Positions 54,234 through 62,951 are shown, numbered from the stretch's first letter. The stretch is 64,000 nucleotides of DNA from Cupriavidus oxalaticus (GCF_016894385.1 NZ_CP069812.1:2480001-2544000); one strand, 5' to 3'. Translations and numbers: made by a program. Notes: generated by a model from the letters alone, not told the origin.

Positions 54234-54995
54234 CTATCTGGCCAGCTCCTCGGCTTGATCTCTCCATTCATTGCAAGACAGAAGCTCACCGGTGTCCATG
54301 CGCGTGATGAGTCCATCAACGCGGTCATAGCGGAAAGTGCGAGTGGCCTTGCGCAGCAAGCAATAGCCTTCGAAATGCTCTTGCGCCATTTCGGTAACGA
54401 TTACGCGGCGTTTACTGGGGGCACCTTCAAAGTCTCGATATTCGAACTCGATCTCATCTCTAATTTCTGTTCGATGCTCACGGGACCACGTTGTCGTGAC
54501 ATGCACTGAAGCGGACACGCTACCAGCCTGGGCTGCTTTTCCCCATTTCTCGAACGTCCGACGCTCCGCTTCTACCGGGGAGAGCTTGGCGGCACCCTGC
54601 TTCCGAACATCACCGGTTACATCGACAAGAGACTGTTTTAACCTTGCGAGTATTGCCTTCAATGGTCGCGCCGACGAGGGCAGATCTGCCGGGGATGGCA
54701 TTGCCGTGCCGTGGGGTGCGGGGCTGCGTGTGAAGTGCCACATCATGGCAATGGAAATCGCGCAAATTATCCATAGCACTGAAAGTTCTGTTGAAGTGCC
54801 CTGCCTATGGCCGGCAGCTGGGAATGTGACAGCGATCGCCACAACAAAGAAGATGGAGGGCAAGCTTCCAAGACATAGCCCGAGGCCATGCCCTAGCCAG
54901 CGAGATCTTCCTTTCGCGACTGCGGCATTCACAAGTCGACGCCATGCCCATATGTAGAGGCCAACCATCCCTCCCAAGCCGAACAGCGCGTCCAT
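54234..54995 (-). CDS. Membrane protein co-transcribed with the repressor
   Basis: 253 residues. Three hydrophobic segments at about 3-18, 33-58 and 70-88, then a cytoplasmic part of about 165 residues. Its end (IEFEYRDFEGAPSKRRVIV, YCLLRKATRTFRYDRVDGL) resembles a short WYL-like or Sm-fold ligand domain. It starts 12 bases after the repressor stop, so it should be expressed in the lysogen. A superinfection-exclusion role is possible but only from context. Confidence 0.6.
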   Translation of the reverse strand: MDALFGLGGMVGLYIWAWRRLVNAAVAKGRSRWLGHGLGLCLGSLPSIFFVVAIAVTFPAAGHRQGTSTELSVLWIICAISIAMMWHFTRSPAPHGTAMPSPADLPSSARPLKAILARLKQSLVDVTGDVRKQGAAKLSPVEAERRTFEKWGKAAQAGSVSASVHVTTTWSREHRTEIRDEIEFEYRDFEGAPSKRRVIVTEMAQEHFEGYCLLRKATRTFRYDRVDGLITRMDTGELLSCNEWRDQAEELAR

Positions 54996-55007
54996 TGTTA
55001 CTGCCCC

Positions 55008-55499
55008 CTACGTTGTCGATTTCTTCTGGCTGACCTTAACGCCGCTTCCGATCTGGACGTTGTTCGACCCTGCGCCAATTCTCTGCACGACCTTGTGTAC
55101 GCCCTTGACCTCTGGCTCGGGCCCCGACGCTTTTTGAGCCTCTTCCCTTGCCGCGGTGGTGTCACACAAAGTGACAAATAGCCTCTCGAACTGTTCGACT
55201 GACAAGTCGTTGCCCAAAGCCTGAGCGGCCTTGTATGCCTGGCCAGCCGCGACGCGAGCAGCGTCCAGAGAGATCGCGTTTTCTGGAAGTCGTTTGCCGG
55301 TTAGGACGTAGAGCACATCGACGCCGGATCTGGCAATAGCTGCTAGGTAAACCGGATCAGGAGAACGATCCCCTCTCTCGTACCGGCTTTGCACGTTCTT
55401 CGCAACACCAAGCGCCTCGCCGAACTCGGCCTGAGTCAGGCCAAGACGTAGCCTTTCGGCCTTCAAACGCTCGCCAATAGTCTCCATTTCGGTTGACAT
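55008..55499 (-). CDS. CI-like prophage repressor (XRE helix-turn-helix)
   Basis: 163 residues. HTH at about 8-62 (ERLKAERLRLGLTQAEFGEA, LGVAKNVQSRYERGDRSPD). The C-terminal part is helical, ending in GAGSNNVQIGSGVKVSQKK; no LexA-type self-cleavage Ser-Lys dyad is evident, so induction may not be by RecA-driven cleavage. Met1 or Met5 could be the start. It is divergent from the RHH gene, with two palindromes in or beside the 69-base gap. Confidence 0.82.
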   Translation of the reverse strand: MSTEMETIGERLKAERLRLGLTQAEFGEALGVAKNVQSRYERGDRSPDPVYLAAIARSGVDVLYVLTGKRLPENAISLDAARVAAGQAYKAAQALGNDLSVEQFERLFVTLCDTTAAREEAQKASGPEPEVKGVHKVVQRIGAGSNNVQIGSGVKVSQKKSTT

Positions 55500-55528
55500 A
55501 TGTCAATAAAGTCTCCAAATTGGAGACT
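55493..55528. promoter_or_regulatory. Two palindromes in the repressor control region
   Basis: TTGACATATGTCAA (55493-55506) and AGTCTCCAAATTGGAGACT (55510-55528, 9+1+9 perfect). The first begins within the repressor's own first codons. They lie between the divergent repressor and early genes and are the likely operators of the genetic switch. Confidence 0.6.
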
Positions 55529-55568
55529 AAGATGATTAGCGCACACTAACGAAACCCAATCATATCGT

Positions 55569-55823
55569 ATGCCTACTAAGCCTCCTGCCCTGCGCGCGCC
55601 CCGCCAGCCAGACACGGTACCCGTGGCCATTCGACTTACCCCAGCCGAGGTCGCAAAAGCGGACCGATACGGCGCGGCGGAATTCCGCTCCCGTGCGGCA
55701 TTTACCCGCCTGATGTTCCTCCGTGGCATGGCAGCTTACGAGCGTGAATTTGGGCTCGATACCGCTGGTTCCCAGCATAGAATTGCCGAACCGCATCTGC
55801 ACGCAGATGCGATTGCGGGGTGA
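55569..55823 (+). CDS. Ribbon-helix-helix-like early regulator
   Basis: 84 residues. VPVAIRLTPAEVAKADRYGA, then SRAAFTRLMFLRGMAAYERE, has the strand-helix-helix pattern of MetJ/Arc-type DNA-binding proteins. First early gene opposite the repressor, the place of cox in P2, so a Cox-like (anti-repressor/excision) role is possible. No clear ribosome site. Confidence 0.55.
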   Translation: MPTKPPALRAPRQPDTVPVAIRLTPAEVAKADRYGAAEFRSRAAFTRLMFLRGMAAYEREFGLDTAGSQHRIAEPHLHADAIAG

Positions 55824-55827
55824 TGCG

Positions 55828-56112
55828 ATGCGAAAGCCCGTGCGCATAGAGCAGACCCTGCGCGAAGCGCTGACCGGCCCAGGCCGCGTGGACGTGCAAC
55901 GCGCCATCGGTTGGGATGACTCCAACATCAGCCGGTTCCTAAGCGGGAATCAGGGCGTAGTGATCGACAAGCTTGACGCCATGGTGTCCGCTGTCGGCTA
56001 TGTGCTGATCACACGCAAGTACCTGGACGCCGTAACCACCCTCGGCGAAGTCGGCATGCACTGCGAATGCGCCCGGGAGGGCCTGGGCGAGTGCGGGAGA
56101 TCCTGCAAATGA
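55828..56112 (+). CDS. CII-like regulatory protein
   Basis: 94 residues. IEQTLREALTGPGRVDVQRA, then IGWDDSNISRFLSGNQGVVI, is the HTH layout of the phage CII family, followed by a short tail with four Cys. An ATG at 55807 would add 7 residues. It overlaps the Ogr-like gene by 4 bases. Confidence 0.7.
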   Translation: MRKPVRIEQTLREALTGPGRVDVQRAIGWDDSNISRFLSGNQGVVIDKLDAMVSAVGYVLITRKYLDAVTTLGEVGMHCECAREGLGECGRSCK

Positions 56113-56357
56113 AGATGACCTGTCCACACTGCGGGACGCAGCTCCACATTCGCACCAGCCGCGCTGTGTCCTTGCTCACTCGCGAACTGTACGTGCAATG
56201 CCACAACGTGGAGTGCGCATACACCTGCAAGATGCTGCTCTCCCCGGTCCACACCATTGCGCCCAGCATGAAGCCGAATCCGAAGGCTTACCTGCCGCTT
56301 GGGAAGCCGCGGCCAGGACCGCGCGACGAGCGGCAGATGGACCTGCTGCCGACGTAG
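56109..56357 (+). CDS. ogr: Ogr/Delta-type zinc-finger late activator
   Basis: 82 residues. Zinc ligands are Cys5, Cys8, Cys31 and Cys36: C-X2-C-X22-C-X4-C, exactly the Ogr/Delta pattern, with RTSRAVS and QCHNVEC around them. It should bind the dyads before P/O, V and FI and recruit RNA polymerase to the late promoters. In P2 ogr follows D; here it is in the early operon, so late timing may be coupled to the early promoter. Confidence 0.88.
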   Translation: MKMTCPHCGTQLHIRTSRAVSLLTRELYVQCHNVECAYTCKMLLSPVHTIAPSMKPNPKAYLPLGKPRPGPRDERQMDLLPT

Positions 56358-56436
56358 CGGACTAACTTCCTTCCTCCGATCGACTTACCGATTCATGCCC
56401 CTGTCGGGGCGTGAGGGACTCCTTTTGCCTATTGCC

Positions 56437-56988
56437 ATGAAGAACCATCCTGAAACCGCGGTCCTCGTCTTCGAAAACATCGAATTCGATGTAGTCGACA
56501 TCCACAACGTGCCATGGCTAAGGGGCCCGCAGATTGCGGGAGCCTTGGGCTACAACCGCACTGATCGAATCGCCGACCTTCACGCGCGCAACGCCGACGA
56601 GTTCACTACCGAAATGACTCAGCTCGTCGAGCTCGACACCGCAGGCGGGCGCCAGCAGGTCCGCATCTTCAGCCCGCGCGGCTGCTACCTGCTGGGCATG
56701 CTGGCCCGCACGGAGCGCGCCAAAGTGTTCCGCCGTTGGGTTCTGGACGTGCTGGAGGGCCGGCAGCCGCCGCGCAAGGTGGGCACGCTGACAGTGCCGC
56801 AACACCTGGCCGCGCTGCGCTACCGCGGCGCGCTGGTGAAGGAGCTTTCCGGCATCCGAACGCGTGCCGTAGCGCTGGAACTGCATGCCAATTTGATTCA
56901 CGTCTCACGGCTGCTGGGCATGCCGGTGGCCGACCTGGAATCCCTGGCGCCAGGGCTCAAGCAGCAGTCGATCGAGGGCGTCGCCTGA
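56437..56988 (+). CDS. BRO-N domain protein (antirepressor-like)
   Basis: 183 residues. The BRO-N domain (about 8-110) includes VPWLRGPQIAGALGYNRTDR, FSPRGCYLLGMLARTERAKV and the FRRWVLDVLEG helix. The C-terminal 70 residues are helical, with no second known domain. Such proteins often counter the repressor or control early genes. Start at the ATG at 56437 with weak ribosome site. Confidence 0.8.
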   Translation: MKNHPETAVLVFENIEFDVVDIHNVPWLRGPQIAGALGYNRTDRIADLHARNADEFTTEMTQLVELDTAGGRQQVRIFSPRGCYLLGMLARTERAKVFRRWVLDVLEGRQPPRKVGTLTVPQHLAALRYRGALVKELSGIRTRAVALELHANLIHVSRLLGMPVADLESLAPGLKQQSIEGVA

Positions 56989-57010
56989 GCCAGCAAAGAT
57001 GCGCAGCGCC

Positions 57011-59728
57011 ATGAACCCATCCCTGCACGCCGAAGTTACCAGCCGCCTGCTGCGTGACTATGCGTTTAAGCAGAAGCGCGGCGGCGAGAAGCTGGAGGAC
57101 GGCAAATGCCCGGCCTGCGGCAAGAAGACCCTGTGGGCCTTCGGTAACGACCCCTGGGTCGTTCGCTGCAACCGCCTGAACCACTGCGGTGCCGAGCTGC
57201 ACATCAAGGACCTCTACGCCGATCTGTTCGAGAGCTGGAGCGACCGCTTCAAGGCCACGCCCGAGAATCCCAAGGCCGCTGCCGACGCCTACATGCGCGA
57301 CAGCCGCGGCTTCGACCTGGACAAGGTGCGCGACTGGTACACCCAGGAGAGCTACTACAGCCATGACCTGAAGATCGGCAGCGCCACCGTGCGGTTCGCA
57401 CTGGGCAGCGGCATCTACTGGGAACGCATCATCGACCAGGCCCACCGCTTCGGCAAGCGCAAGGCAACGTTCCACGGCCCCTACGGCGGCATGTGGTGGC
57501 AGCCACCGGTGTTGGAAACGTCTGGCGCGGCCGAGCTGTGGATCGTGGAAGGGATCTTCGACGCGATCGCGCTCTGGCACCACGGGGTGCCGGCTGTCTC
57601 GGCGCTTTCCTGCGCCAACTATCCGGGCATGGCATTGGCCGCGCTGGCCGAACAGTGCGCCGCCACGGGGCGGGCACGACCGAAGCTGGTGTGGGCATTG
57701 GATGCCGACCATGCCGGCACGCGCTACGCCACGCAGTGGCTCAAGCGCAGCCGCGAAGCCGGATGGGAAGCCTCGGTCGCGCTGCCCAAGCAGGTCGGCG
57801 CAAAGAAGCGCGACTGGAACGACCTGCACCAGCTCGGCAAACTGTCCGCGCAGGACCTTGACGAGTACCGCTACCTGGGCGACCTGATGGCTGCCCCAAG
57901 CGCGGCCGAGAAGGCGCGGCTCGTCTATGGCCGCACCGGCTTGAGCCAGTTCGCCTTCGACTTCGACAGCAAGCTGTACTGGTTCAAGGTCGATCTGGAA
58001 GCGCTCAACCGCGAGATGGACGCCGTGCGCAGCGCCCACAACGACATGACCGAGGCGGAGATCCGCGACGAGGCCATGCTCAAGGCCGGCGTGGTGACCA
58101 ACATCGCCACCTGCCTGCCCACGGTCCTGTACTACCAGGCCAATGCTGCTACCGACGAGGCCTGGTACTACTTCCGCGTCGCGTTCCCCCACGACTCGCA
58201 GCCGGTCAAGAACACCTTCACCAGCTCGCAGATCGCCTCCGCTGGCGAGTTCAAGAAGCGGCTGCTGGGGGTGGCGCCGGGTGCTTTCTACACGGGCACC
58301 AACGGGCAGCTGGACGCCTACCTCAAGGAACAGATGCACCGCATCAAGAGCGTGCAGACCATCGACTTCGTGGGGTACACCAAGGAGCACGGCTGCTATG
58401 TCTACGCGGATGTGGCGGTCAAGGACGGCAAGCTCCACATGCTCAACGACGAGGACTTCTTCGACGTGGGCCGCCTGTCCATCAAGACCATCGGCGGCTC
58501 GGCCGGCCTCTCGCTGAACATGGATCTCAAGGCATTCCGCCACGACTGGCTGGAGCTGATCTGGCGCGCCTTCGGCGCCAAGGCGATTGTGGCACTGGCC
58601 TTCTGGCTGGGCAGCCTGTTTGCAGAGCAGATCCGCGAGGGCGAAGGGATCAAGCAGAAGAGCTTCCCGTTCCTTGAGGTCGTGGGCGAGCCTGGCGCGG
58701 GCAAGTCCACCCTGATCGAGTTTCTGTGGAAGCTGTGCGGCCGCCGTGATTACGAGGGTTTCGACCCCTCCAAGTCTTCGCTGGCGGCGCGCGCACGCAA
58801 TTTCGCCCAGGTGTCCAACCTGCCAGTGGTGCTGATCGAGGGCGACCGCGGCGAGGACGGCGCCAAGGTCAAGGGCTTCGACTGGAACGAGCTGAAAACC
58901 GCCTACAACGGGCGCAGCACCCGGGCGCGCGGCGTCAAGAATGCCGGCAACGAGACCTACGAGCCGCCCTTCCGCGGTGCCGTGGTGATCAGCCAGAACG
59001 CCGAGGTCAACGCCAGCGAGGCCGTGCTGCAGCGGATCGTCCACCTGTACTTCGATCGCGCCGGCCAGAACCCCGACACCTTTGCCGCGGCGCGCGCGCT
59101 GGAGCAGATGCCAGTGGAAGACGTGTCCGGCTTCCTGCTGACCGCCATCCTCAAAGAGCGCGAGATCCTCGCCTCCTATGTGGAACGTATGCCGGCGTAC
59201 CAGGACCATCTGGCCAAACACCCCGACGTCAAGCACCAACGCCTGGTGAAGAACCACGCCCAAGTGATGGCGCTGGTCGACTGCCTGGGCCACGTGGTGC
59301 CACTGCCCAAGGAATACCGCGATGCGGCGATCAAGCAACTGGTGACCATGGCTGTGGAACGCCAGCAGGCCATCGGCGCCGACCATCCGCTGGTTCAGGA
59401 ATTCTGGGAGCTGTACGACCACATCGAATCGGCGGAAGAAGACCACGCCGTGCTCAATCACGCCCGGGGGGATGGCGGAACCATCGCTATCAGCCTGCGG
59501 CACTTCGAACAGGTGGCGAACGACCGCCGCCTCAATCTCCCTCCGCTGACCGATCTGAAGCGTGTGCTGCGCACCTCTCGGCATCGCAAGTTCGTGGAGC
59601 TGAGGGTTGTCAACAGCGCTATCAACGCGCGTCACAACGCCGAGTATCCCCACGCGCCAAAGCGCCCCACCACGGTCAAGTGCTGGGTCTTCGAGGATCG
59701 CTCGGGCAACAAAGGAGCGCGAGCATGA
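57011..59728 (+). CDS. TOPRIM primase-helicase replication protein
   Basis: 905 residues. A zinc finger with Cys33, Cys36, Cys53 and Cys59 (CPACGKKTLW, RCNRLNHCG) precedes a TOPRIM domain: ELWIVEGIFDA near 175-185 supplies the Glu and WALDADHAG near 227-235 the Asp-x-Asp. A SF3/DUF927-like helicase follows, with Walker A GEPGAGKST near 559-567 and Walker B VVLIEGDRGE. It should prime and unwind at a phage origin. It replaces the rolling-circle gpA of P2. Homologue-like start MNPSLHAEV chosen; an ATG at 56999 adds 4 residues. Confidence 0.85.
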   Translation: MNPSLHAEVTSRLLRDYAFKQKRGGEKLEDGKCPACGKKTLWAFGNDPWVVRCNRLNHCGAELHIKDLYADLFESWSDRFKATPENPKAAADAYMRDSRGFDLDKVRDWYTQESYYSHDLKIGSATVRFALGSGIYWERIIDQAHRFGKRKATFHGPYGGMWWQPPVLETSGAAELWIVEGIFDAIALWHHGVPAVSALSCANYPGMALAALAEQCAATGRARPKLVWALDADHAGTRYATQWLKRSREAGWEASVALPKQVGAKKRDWNDLHQLGKLSAQDLDEYRYLGDLMAAPSAAEKARLVYGRTGLSQFAFDFDSKLYWFKVDLEALNREMDAVRSAHNDMTEAEIRDEAMLKAGVVTNIATCLPTVLYYQANAATDEAWYYFRVAFPHDSQPVKNTFTSSQIASAGEFKKRLLGVAPGAFYTGTNGQLDAYLKEQMHRIKSVQTIDFVGYTKEHGCYVYADVAVKDGKLHMLNDEDFFDVGRLSIKTIGGSAGLSLNMDLKAFRHDWLELIWRAFGAKAIVALAFWLGSLFAEQIREGEGIKQKSFPFLEVVGEPGAGKSTLIEFLWKLCGRRDYEGFDPSKSSLAARARNFAQVSNLPVVLIEGDRGEDGAKVKGFDWNELKTAYNGRSTRARGVKNAGNETYEPPFRGAVVISQNAEVNASEAVLQRIVHLYFDRAGQNPDTFAAARALEQMPVEDVSGFLLTAILKEREILASYVERMPAYQDHLAKHPDVKHQRLVKNHAQVMALVDCLGHVVPLPKEYRDAAIKQLVTMAVERQQAIGADHPLVQEFWELYDHIESAEEDHAVLNHARGDGGTIAISLRHFEQVANDRRLNLPPLTDLKRVLRTSRHRKFVELRVVNSAINARHNAEYPHAPKRPTTVKCWVFEDRSGNKGARA

Positions 59729-59883
59729 GTGCCTTTCTCGTTTTCATCGTTTCGCACACCGGCGTGCGCATGCGGTTCACCGCCATCGCCCGCACGCGCC
59801 TGGATGCCCAGCTGGGCGCCCTGGAGCACCTGACCGAGCCGCCGCGTTTCTGCTGCGCGCGGGCCATAGGGAGGGCTGCCTGA
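59725..59883 (+). CDS. Small early protein
   Basis: 52 residues (MSAFLVFIVSHTGVRMRFTA...). It overlaps the primase gene by 4 bases and the next by one, with AAAGGAG 7 bases before the ATG, so it is likely translated. A beta-strand-like start and a short helix; function unknown. Confidence 0.6.
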   Translation: MSAFLVFIVSHTGVRMRFTAIARTRLDAQLGALEHLTEPPRFCCARAIGRAA

Positions 59884-60125
59884 TGCTCGCGCTGCTCAAC
59901 CTTTGGATGATCGCCACCGCCGTGGGCTCCATCTACCTGCTCAACGCCGGCACCGCGCGTGCCCGCTGGGGCTCCCTGGTGGGTCTGCTCGGTCAGCCGG
60001 CCTGGCTGTACCTGACCGCCGCGACGGGCGAACCCGGCATGTTCTGGGTGAGCCTGTTCTTCACCGTCTGCTACGGCCGCGGCGTGTGGGACGGGTTCCT
60101 TCGCCCGGGAGCCCGCCGTGCGTAA
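59883..60125 (+). CDS. Small membrane protein, early region
   Basis: 80 residues with two or three hydrophobic segments (LALLNLWMIATAVGSIYLL, SLVGLLGQPAWLYLTAA, MFWVSLFFTVCYG). Coupled to neighbours by overlaps on both sides. Function unknown. Confidence 0.65.
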   Translation: MLALLNLWMIATAVGSIYLLNAGTARARWGSLVGLLGQPAWLYLTAATGEPGMFWVSLFFTVCYGRGVWDGFLRPGARRA

Positions 60126-60333
60126 GCCCGCCATCACCGACGCCGATCTGCGCCGCGCCCATCGCGCCCTGCGGATCGCCACCCCCTTCGACGCCATGTC
60201 CGACCTGCTGCGCACCGCCCTGGCGGCTGCGGCCCGGGCCATGGCCAGCCGCGAGCAGCAGCTTGCGGCACGCCGCCCCGTCGGCGGCACCTCCGACCTG
60301 AAGCGCCGCGCTGCCGGCGACTTCGACGACTGA
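60118..60333 (+). CDS. Small helical early protein
   Basis: 71 residues from GTG 60118, overlapping the previous gene by 8 bases. Charged and helical (ITDADLRRAHRALRIATPFD). No motif recognised. The last of four tightly packed genes from 57011. Confidence 0.55.
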   Translation: MRKPAITDADLRRAHRALRIATPFDAMSDLLRTALAAAARAMASREQQLAARRPVGGTSDLKRRAAGDFDD

Positions 60334-60352
60334 TCTCCTTTGGAGCTAAACC

Positions 60353-60679
60353 ATGGAACACCTCGTCACCTTCCACATCGATACGGAACAGCTGCAGAGC
60401 TACAACGATAGCCATCTCGCGTCCCTCTGGCACATCGCACAAGCGAATCCCGCTCCGCTCAACGATCACGGCGCCGGCGCACTGGCCGAGGCCATTGGCC
60501 GCGAGATCATCAGGCGCTGGCTGCGCTGGGCCGGTGCGCCGCTTTGGGACCGGCAGGGCAATCACCATTACTGGGACGCACTGAAAGCACATTGCCAGTG
60601 GGATGGAGAGCGCTGGGTTCCGAAAGTCCAGGAGGCGGCTGCTGATGCATCTGCGAACACCTCGCAGGAGGTGCAGTGA
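60353..60679 (+). CDS. Hypothetical early protein
   Basis: 108 residues (MEHLVTFHIDTEQLQSYNDS...). Tryptophan-rich middle (WLRWAGAPLWDRQGNHHYW). TTTGGAG 10 bases upstream supports the start. Proteins with the SYNDSHLA-LWHIAQ start recur in early regions of P2-like phages of this order. Function unknown. Confidence 0.65.
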   Translation: MEHLVTFHIDTEQLQSYNDSHLASLWHIAQANPAPLNDHGAGALAEAIGREIIRRWLRWAGAPLWDRQGNHHYWDALKAHCQWDGERWVPKVQEAAADASANTSQEVQ

Positions 60680-61164
60680 TGCCAGCCAGCAAGCACCGCA
60701 AGACCCGCCGGCCACGCCCCGCGCGCGCCTGCGTTCTGCCCGTGATGTTCCGCTTCAGCAGCAACGCCGAGGTGGACCTGCAGCTCATCCCCCATGTCGA
60801 GCTGAGCAAGATCCTCGATGGGACCGCCACCGAAGCCGCCTGGCACACCCTCGCCTTCCGAATCAACGTCGGCCAGGTCGTAGCCACGCTGTACTTCGCC
60901 GACAACCAGGAGCTGCGCGACGCCATGGACGCGGCAGTGGCCGCGGTCGCCGACGTGGGCAAGCGCTTTCGCCTGCGCGGCCGGCTCGGCGTCACCGGCG
61001 ACGAGTTCCGCGCGATCGGTCAGGGCCTGAACCTGACCGACGACATGCAGCGCGCCTGCACCCGCCGCCAGTTGCTGGTGGCCACCCTGCAAGTCGAAAA
61101 CCGGGCAACCGCCCAAGGCCCGGTGGAAGCCGGCCAGATCGTTCACCTCGCAGAAGCAACATGA
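60679..61164 (+). CDS. Hypothetical early protein
   Basis: 161 residues with a basic N-terminus (KHRKTRRPRPAR) and a globular part (FRINVGQVVATLYFADNQEL). CAGGAG 8 bases upstream. One base overlaps the previous stop and 4 the next start. No known domain. Confidence 0.65.
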   Translation: MPASKHRKTRRPRPARACVLPVMFRFSSNAEVDLQLIPHVELSKILDGTATEAAWHTLAFRINVGQVVATLYFADNQELRDAMDAAVAAVADVGKRFRLRGRLGVTGDEFRAIGQGLNLTDDMQRACTRRQLLVATLQVENRATAQGPVEAGQIVHLAEAT

Positions 61165-61607
61165 CCGACATCACCACACCCCAGCAGCACCCTGTGCCCT
61201 ATGTCCAGCGCGTGGCGCAGATCATTTGCACGGGCCTCTATCCCGAGGCAAACGTGGCCGGCAAGCGGCTGGTGGATTTCCCGAAGACAACGCGCGAGAA
61301 CCTGCTGACGATCGCCGAGGCAATCCTGATGGAACCCGCTACGGAAGCGCAGTCGGCACAACGGTACGCCTGGTGGGTGACCGGGCGGGACGAGCTGGAC
61401 GGCCAGGCGCCGGCGCAGCTCATCATCGGCGGCGCCCTAGATACCGCCGCCGGCGTACCGCTGGCAGTTGACGCGCATCAGTCCAAGCACCTCGTGAAGC
61501 CGTGGCGAGAACGCCTTACGATGCTGCTGCTTGCGCTCAACCTCAGTGCAAGCGAAATTACGCCATGCATCTCCATGAGGTTGAAAGGTGAGACCGCAGG
61601 TATTTGA
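61161..61607 (+). CDS. Hypothetical early protein
   Basis: 148 residues. Central helices ENLLTIAEAILMEPATEAQS and RYAWWVTGRDELDG; the tail (RERLTMLLLALNLSASEITP) is helical. No family recognised. Overlaps the previous gene by 4 bases. Confidence 0.6.
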   Translation: MTDITTPQQHPVPYVQRVAQIICTGLYPEANVAGKRLVDFPKTTRENLLTIAEAILMEPATEAQSAQRYAWWVTGRDELDGQAPAQLIIGGALDTAAGVPLAVDAHQSKHLVKPWRERLTMLLLALNLSASEITPCISMRLKGETAGI

Positions 61608-61617
61608 GGCCAAAGGC

Positions 61618-61830
61618 ATGCTCCTGACCACAGAAGAGTTGCGCGAACTGACGAATCGCGTTCGGCGGCACGCACAGGCCTCGGTGCTGAACTCGCTCGG
61701 CGTGGCGCACCGGATCCGCCCGGACGGTAGCATCATTGTCCTGCGAGCCCACGTCGAGCATTTGCTCGGCGCCAGCACGCCGGTCCACCGTCACGAACCA
61801 GAATATGAGATCGACCGGAGCATCATGTAA
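61618..61830 (+). CDS. DUF4224-like small protein upstream of integrase
   Basis: 70 residues. LTTEELRELTNRVRRHAQAS, then VLNSLGVAHRIRPDGSIIVL, matches the short DUF4224 HTH-like proteins that regularly precede phage integrases and may act in excision. GAGG lies 8 bases upstream of this ATG; a GTG at 61588 would add 10 residues. One base overlaps int (TAATG). Confidence 0.75.
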   Translation: MLLTTEELRELTNRVRRHAQASVLNSLGVAHRIRPDGSIIVLRAHVEHLLGASTPVHRHEPEYEIDRSIM

Positions 61831-62951
61831 TGCCGAAGCCTCGAAAGACCGAGAACCGAGGGCTGCCCGCGAGGTGGCAGTTGCACCATGGCGCCTACTT
61901 CTATCGCGTTCCGCCCGGGCTCGAAGCGCATTGGGATGGCAAGAAGAAATTTCGGCTCGGCAGCACGCTGCCCGAAGCGTATAAGACCTGGGCCGAGCGC
62001 ATCGGCACACTGGAGAAGGCCAACACGGTGGGCCAACTGCTGGACCGTTACCTTCTGGAAGAGGTGCCAACGAAGGAGCCGACGACTCAAAGCCACCACC
62101 GGCTTTGTATCAAACGCCTGCGCCTGCAGTTCGAGAAGTGGCCGCTGATTGCCATCAAGCCGCGGCACATCTATGCCTACGTCGACGCACGCACGAAGGA
62201 GAAGAAGCTGCCCGACGGCACCATGATCAAGGTGAAGGCACTGACCGCAGGGCGCCGCGAGGTCGAGGTGTTGTCACACGCCTACACCAAGGCGGTCGAA
62301 TGGGGCTACCTGGACAGGCACCCGTTCCTCGGCGAGACGCGGATGAAGGGGCAGAAGCCGCGCGACCGGTACGTCGATGACTGGGAGATAGCAGAATGCC
62401 TGGCGCTGCCGTCGCGCCGGAAGAAGGGAAGCGTGAGGGCGGCTCAGGCCTATATCCGGATCAAGATGCTGACCGGCATGGCGCGCGGCGACCTGCTGCG
62501 CCTGCGGCCGGCCCAGGACTTCAAGGACGACGGGATCCACATCCAGCGGCACAAGACAGCCGGCAGCACCGGAAAACGGACGATCTACACGTGGAACGAC
62601 GATCTGCGCGCCGCGGTATCCGATGCTCTGGCGGCCCGCCCGATCGACATCAGCCCGTGGCTTTTCTGCACGCTCAGGGGCGAGTGCTACATCAACGAGG
62701 AAACGGGTCGCGCTGGCGGCTGGGAATCGCTATGGCGGGGCTTCATGGAGCGCGTTATGGCCGAGACCAAGGTAAACGTGCCCTTCACCGAGCACGACAT
62801 CCGAGCGAAGGCCGGCAGCGACGCGGACGACCTTGAGCATGCGCGCGCCCTGCTCTCGCATGCCAGCAGCGCTACCACTCAGCGCGTGTACCGGCGCAAG
62901 GCAGAGGTCGTCGCCCCTCTGCAGGCAAACAAAAAGCGCCAGGGGGAATGA
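61830..62951 (+). CDS. int: Tyrosine recombinase (phage integrase)
   Basis: 373 residues. An N-terminal arm-binding domain, a SAM-like core-binding domain (about 55-165) and a catalytic domain with Arg219 (MARGDLLRL), His322-x-x-Arg325 (HDIR), His344 (LLSH) and the nucleophile Tyr354 (RVYRRK). All catalytic residues are present. It lies 63 bases from attR, next to its tRNA-Ser target, transcribed toward it and convergent with the tRNA. Confidence 0.95.
   Translation: MPKPRKTENRGLPARWQLHHGAYFYRVPPGLEAHWDGKKKFRLGSTLPEAYKTWAERIGTLEKANTVGQLLDRYLLEEVPTKEPTTQSHHRLCIKRLRLQFEKWPLIAIKPRHIYAYVDARTKEKKLPDGTMIKVKALTAGRREVEVLSHAYTKAVEWGYLDRHPFLGETRMKGQKPRDRYVDDWEIAECLALPSRRKKGSVRAAQAYIRIKMLTGMARGDLLRLRPAQDFKDDGIHIQRHKTAGSTGKRTIYTWNDDLRAAVSDALAARPIDISPWLFCTLRGECYINEETGRAGGWESLWRGFMERVMAETKVNVPFTEHDIRAKAGSDADDLEHARALLSHASSATTQRVYRRKAEVVAPLQANKKRQGE

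Noticed and set aside
56957..59653. 898-residue minus-strand frame
   Set aside because: Antisense of the primase-helicase gene, which has clear catalytic motifs.
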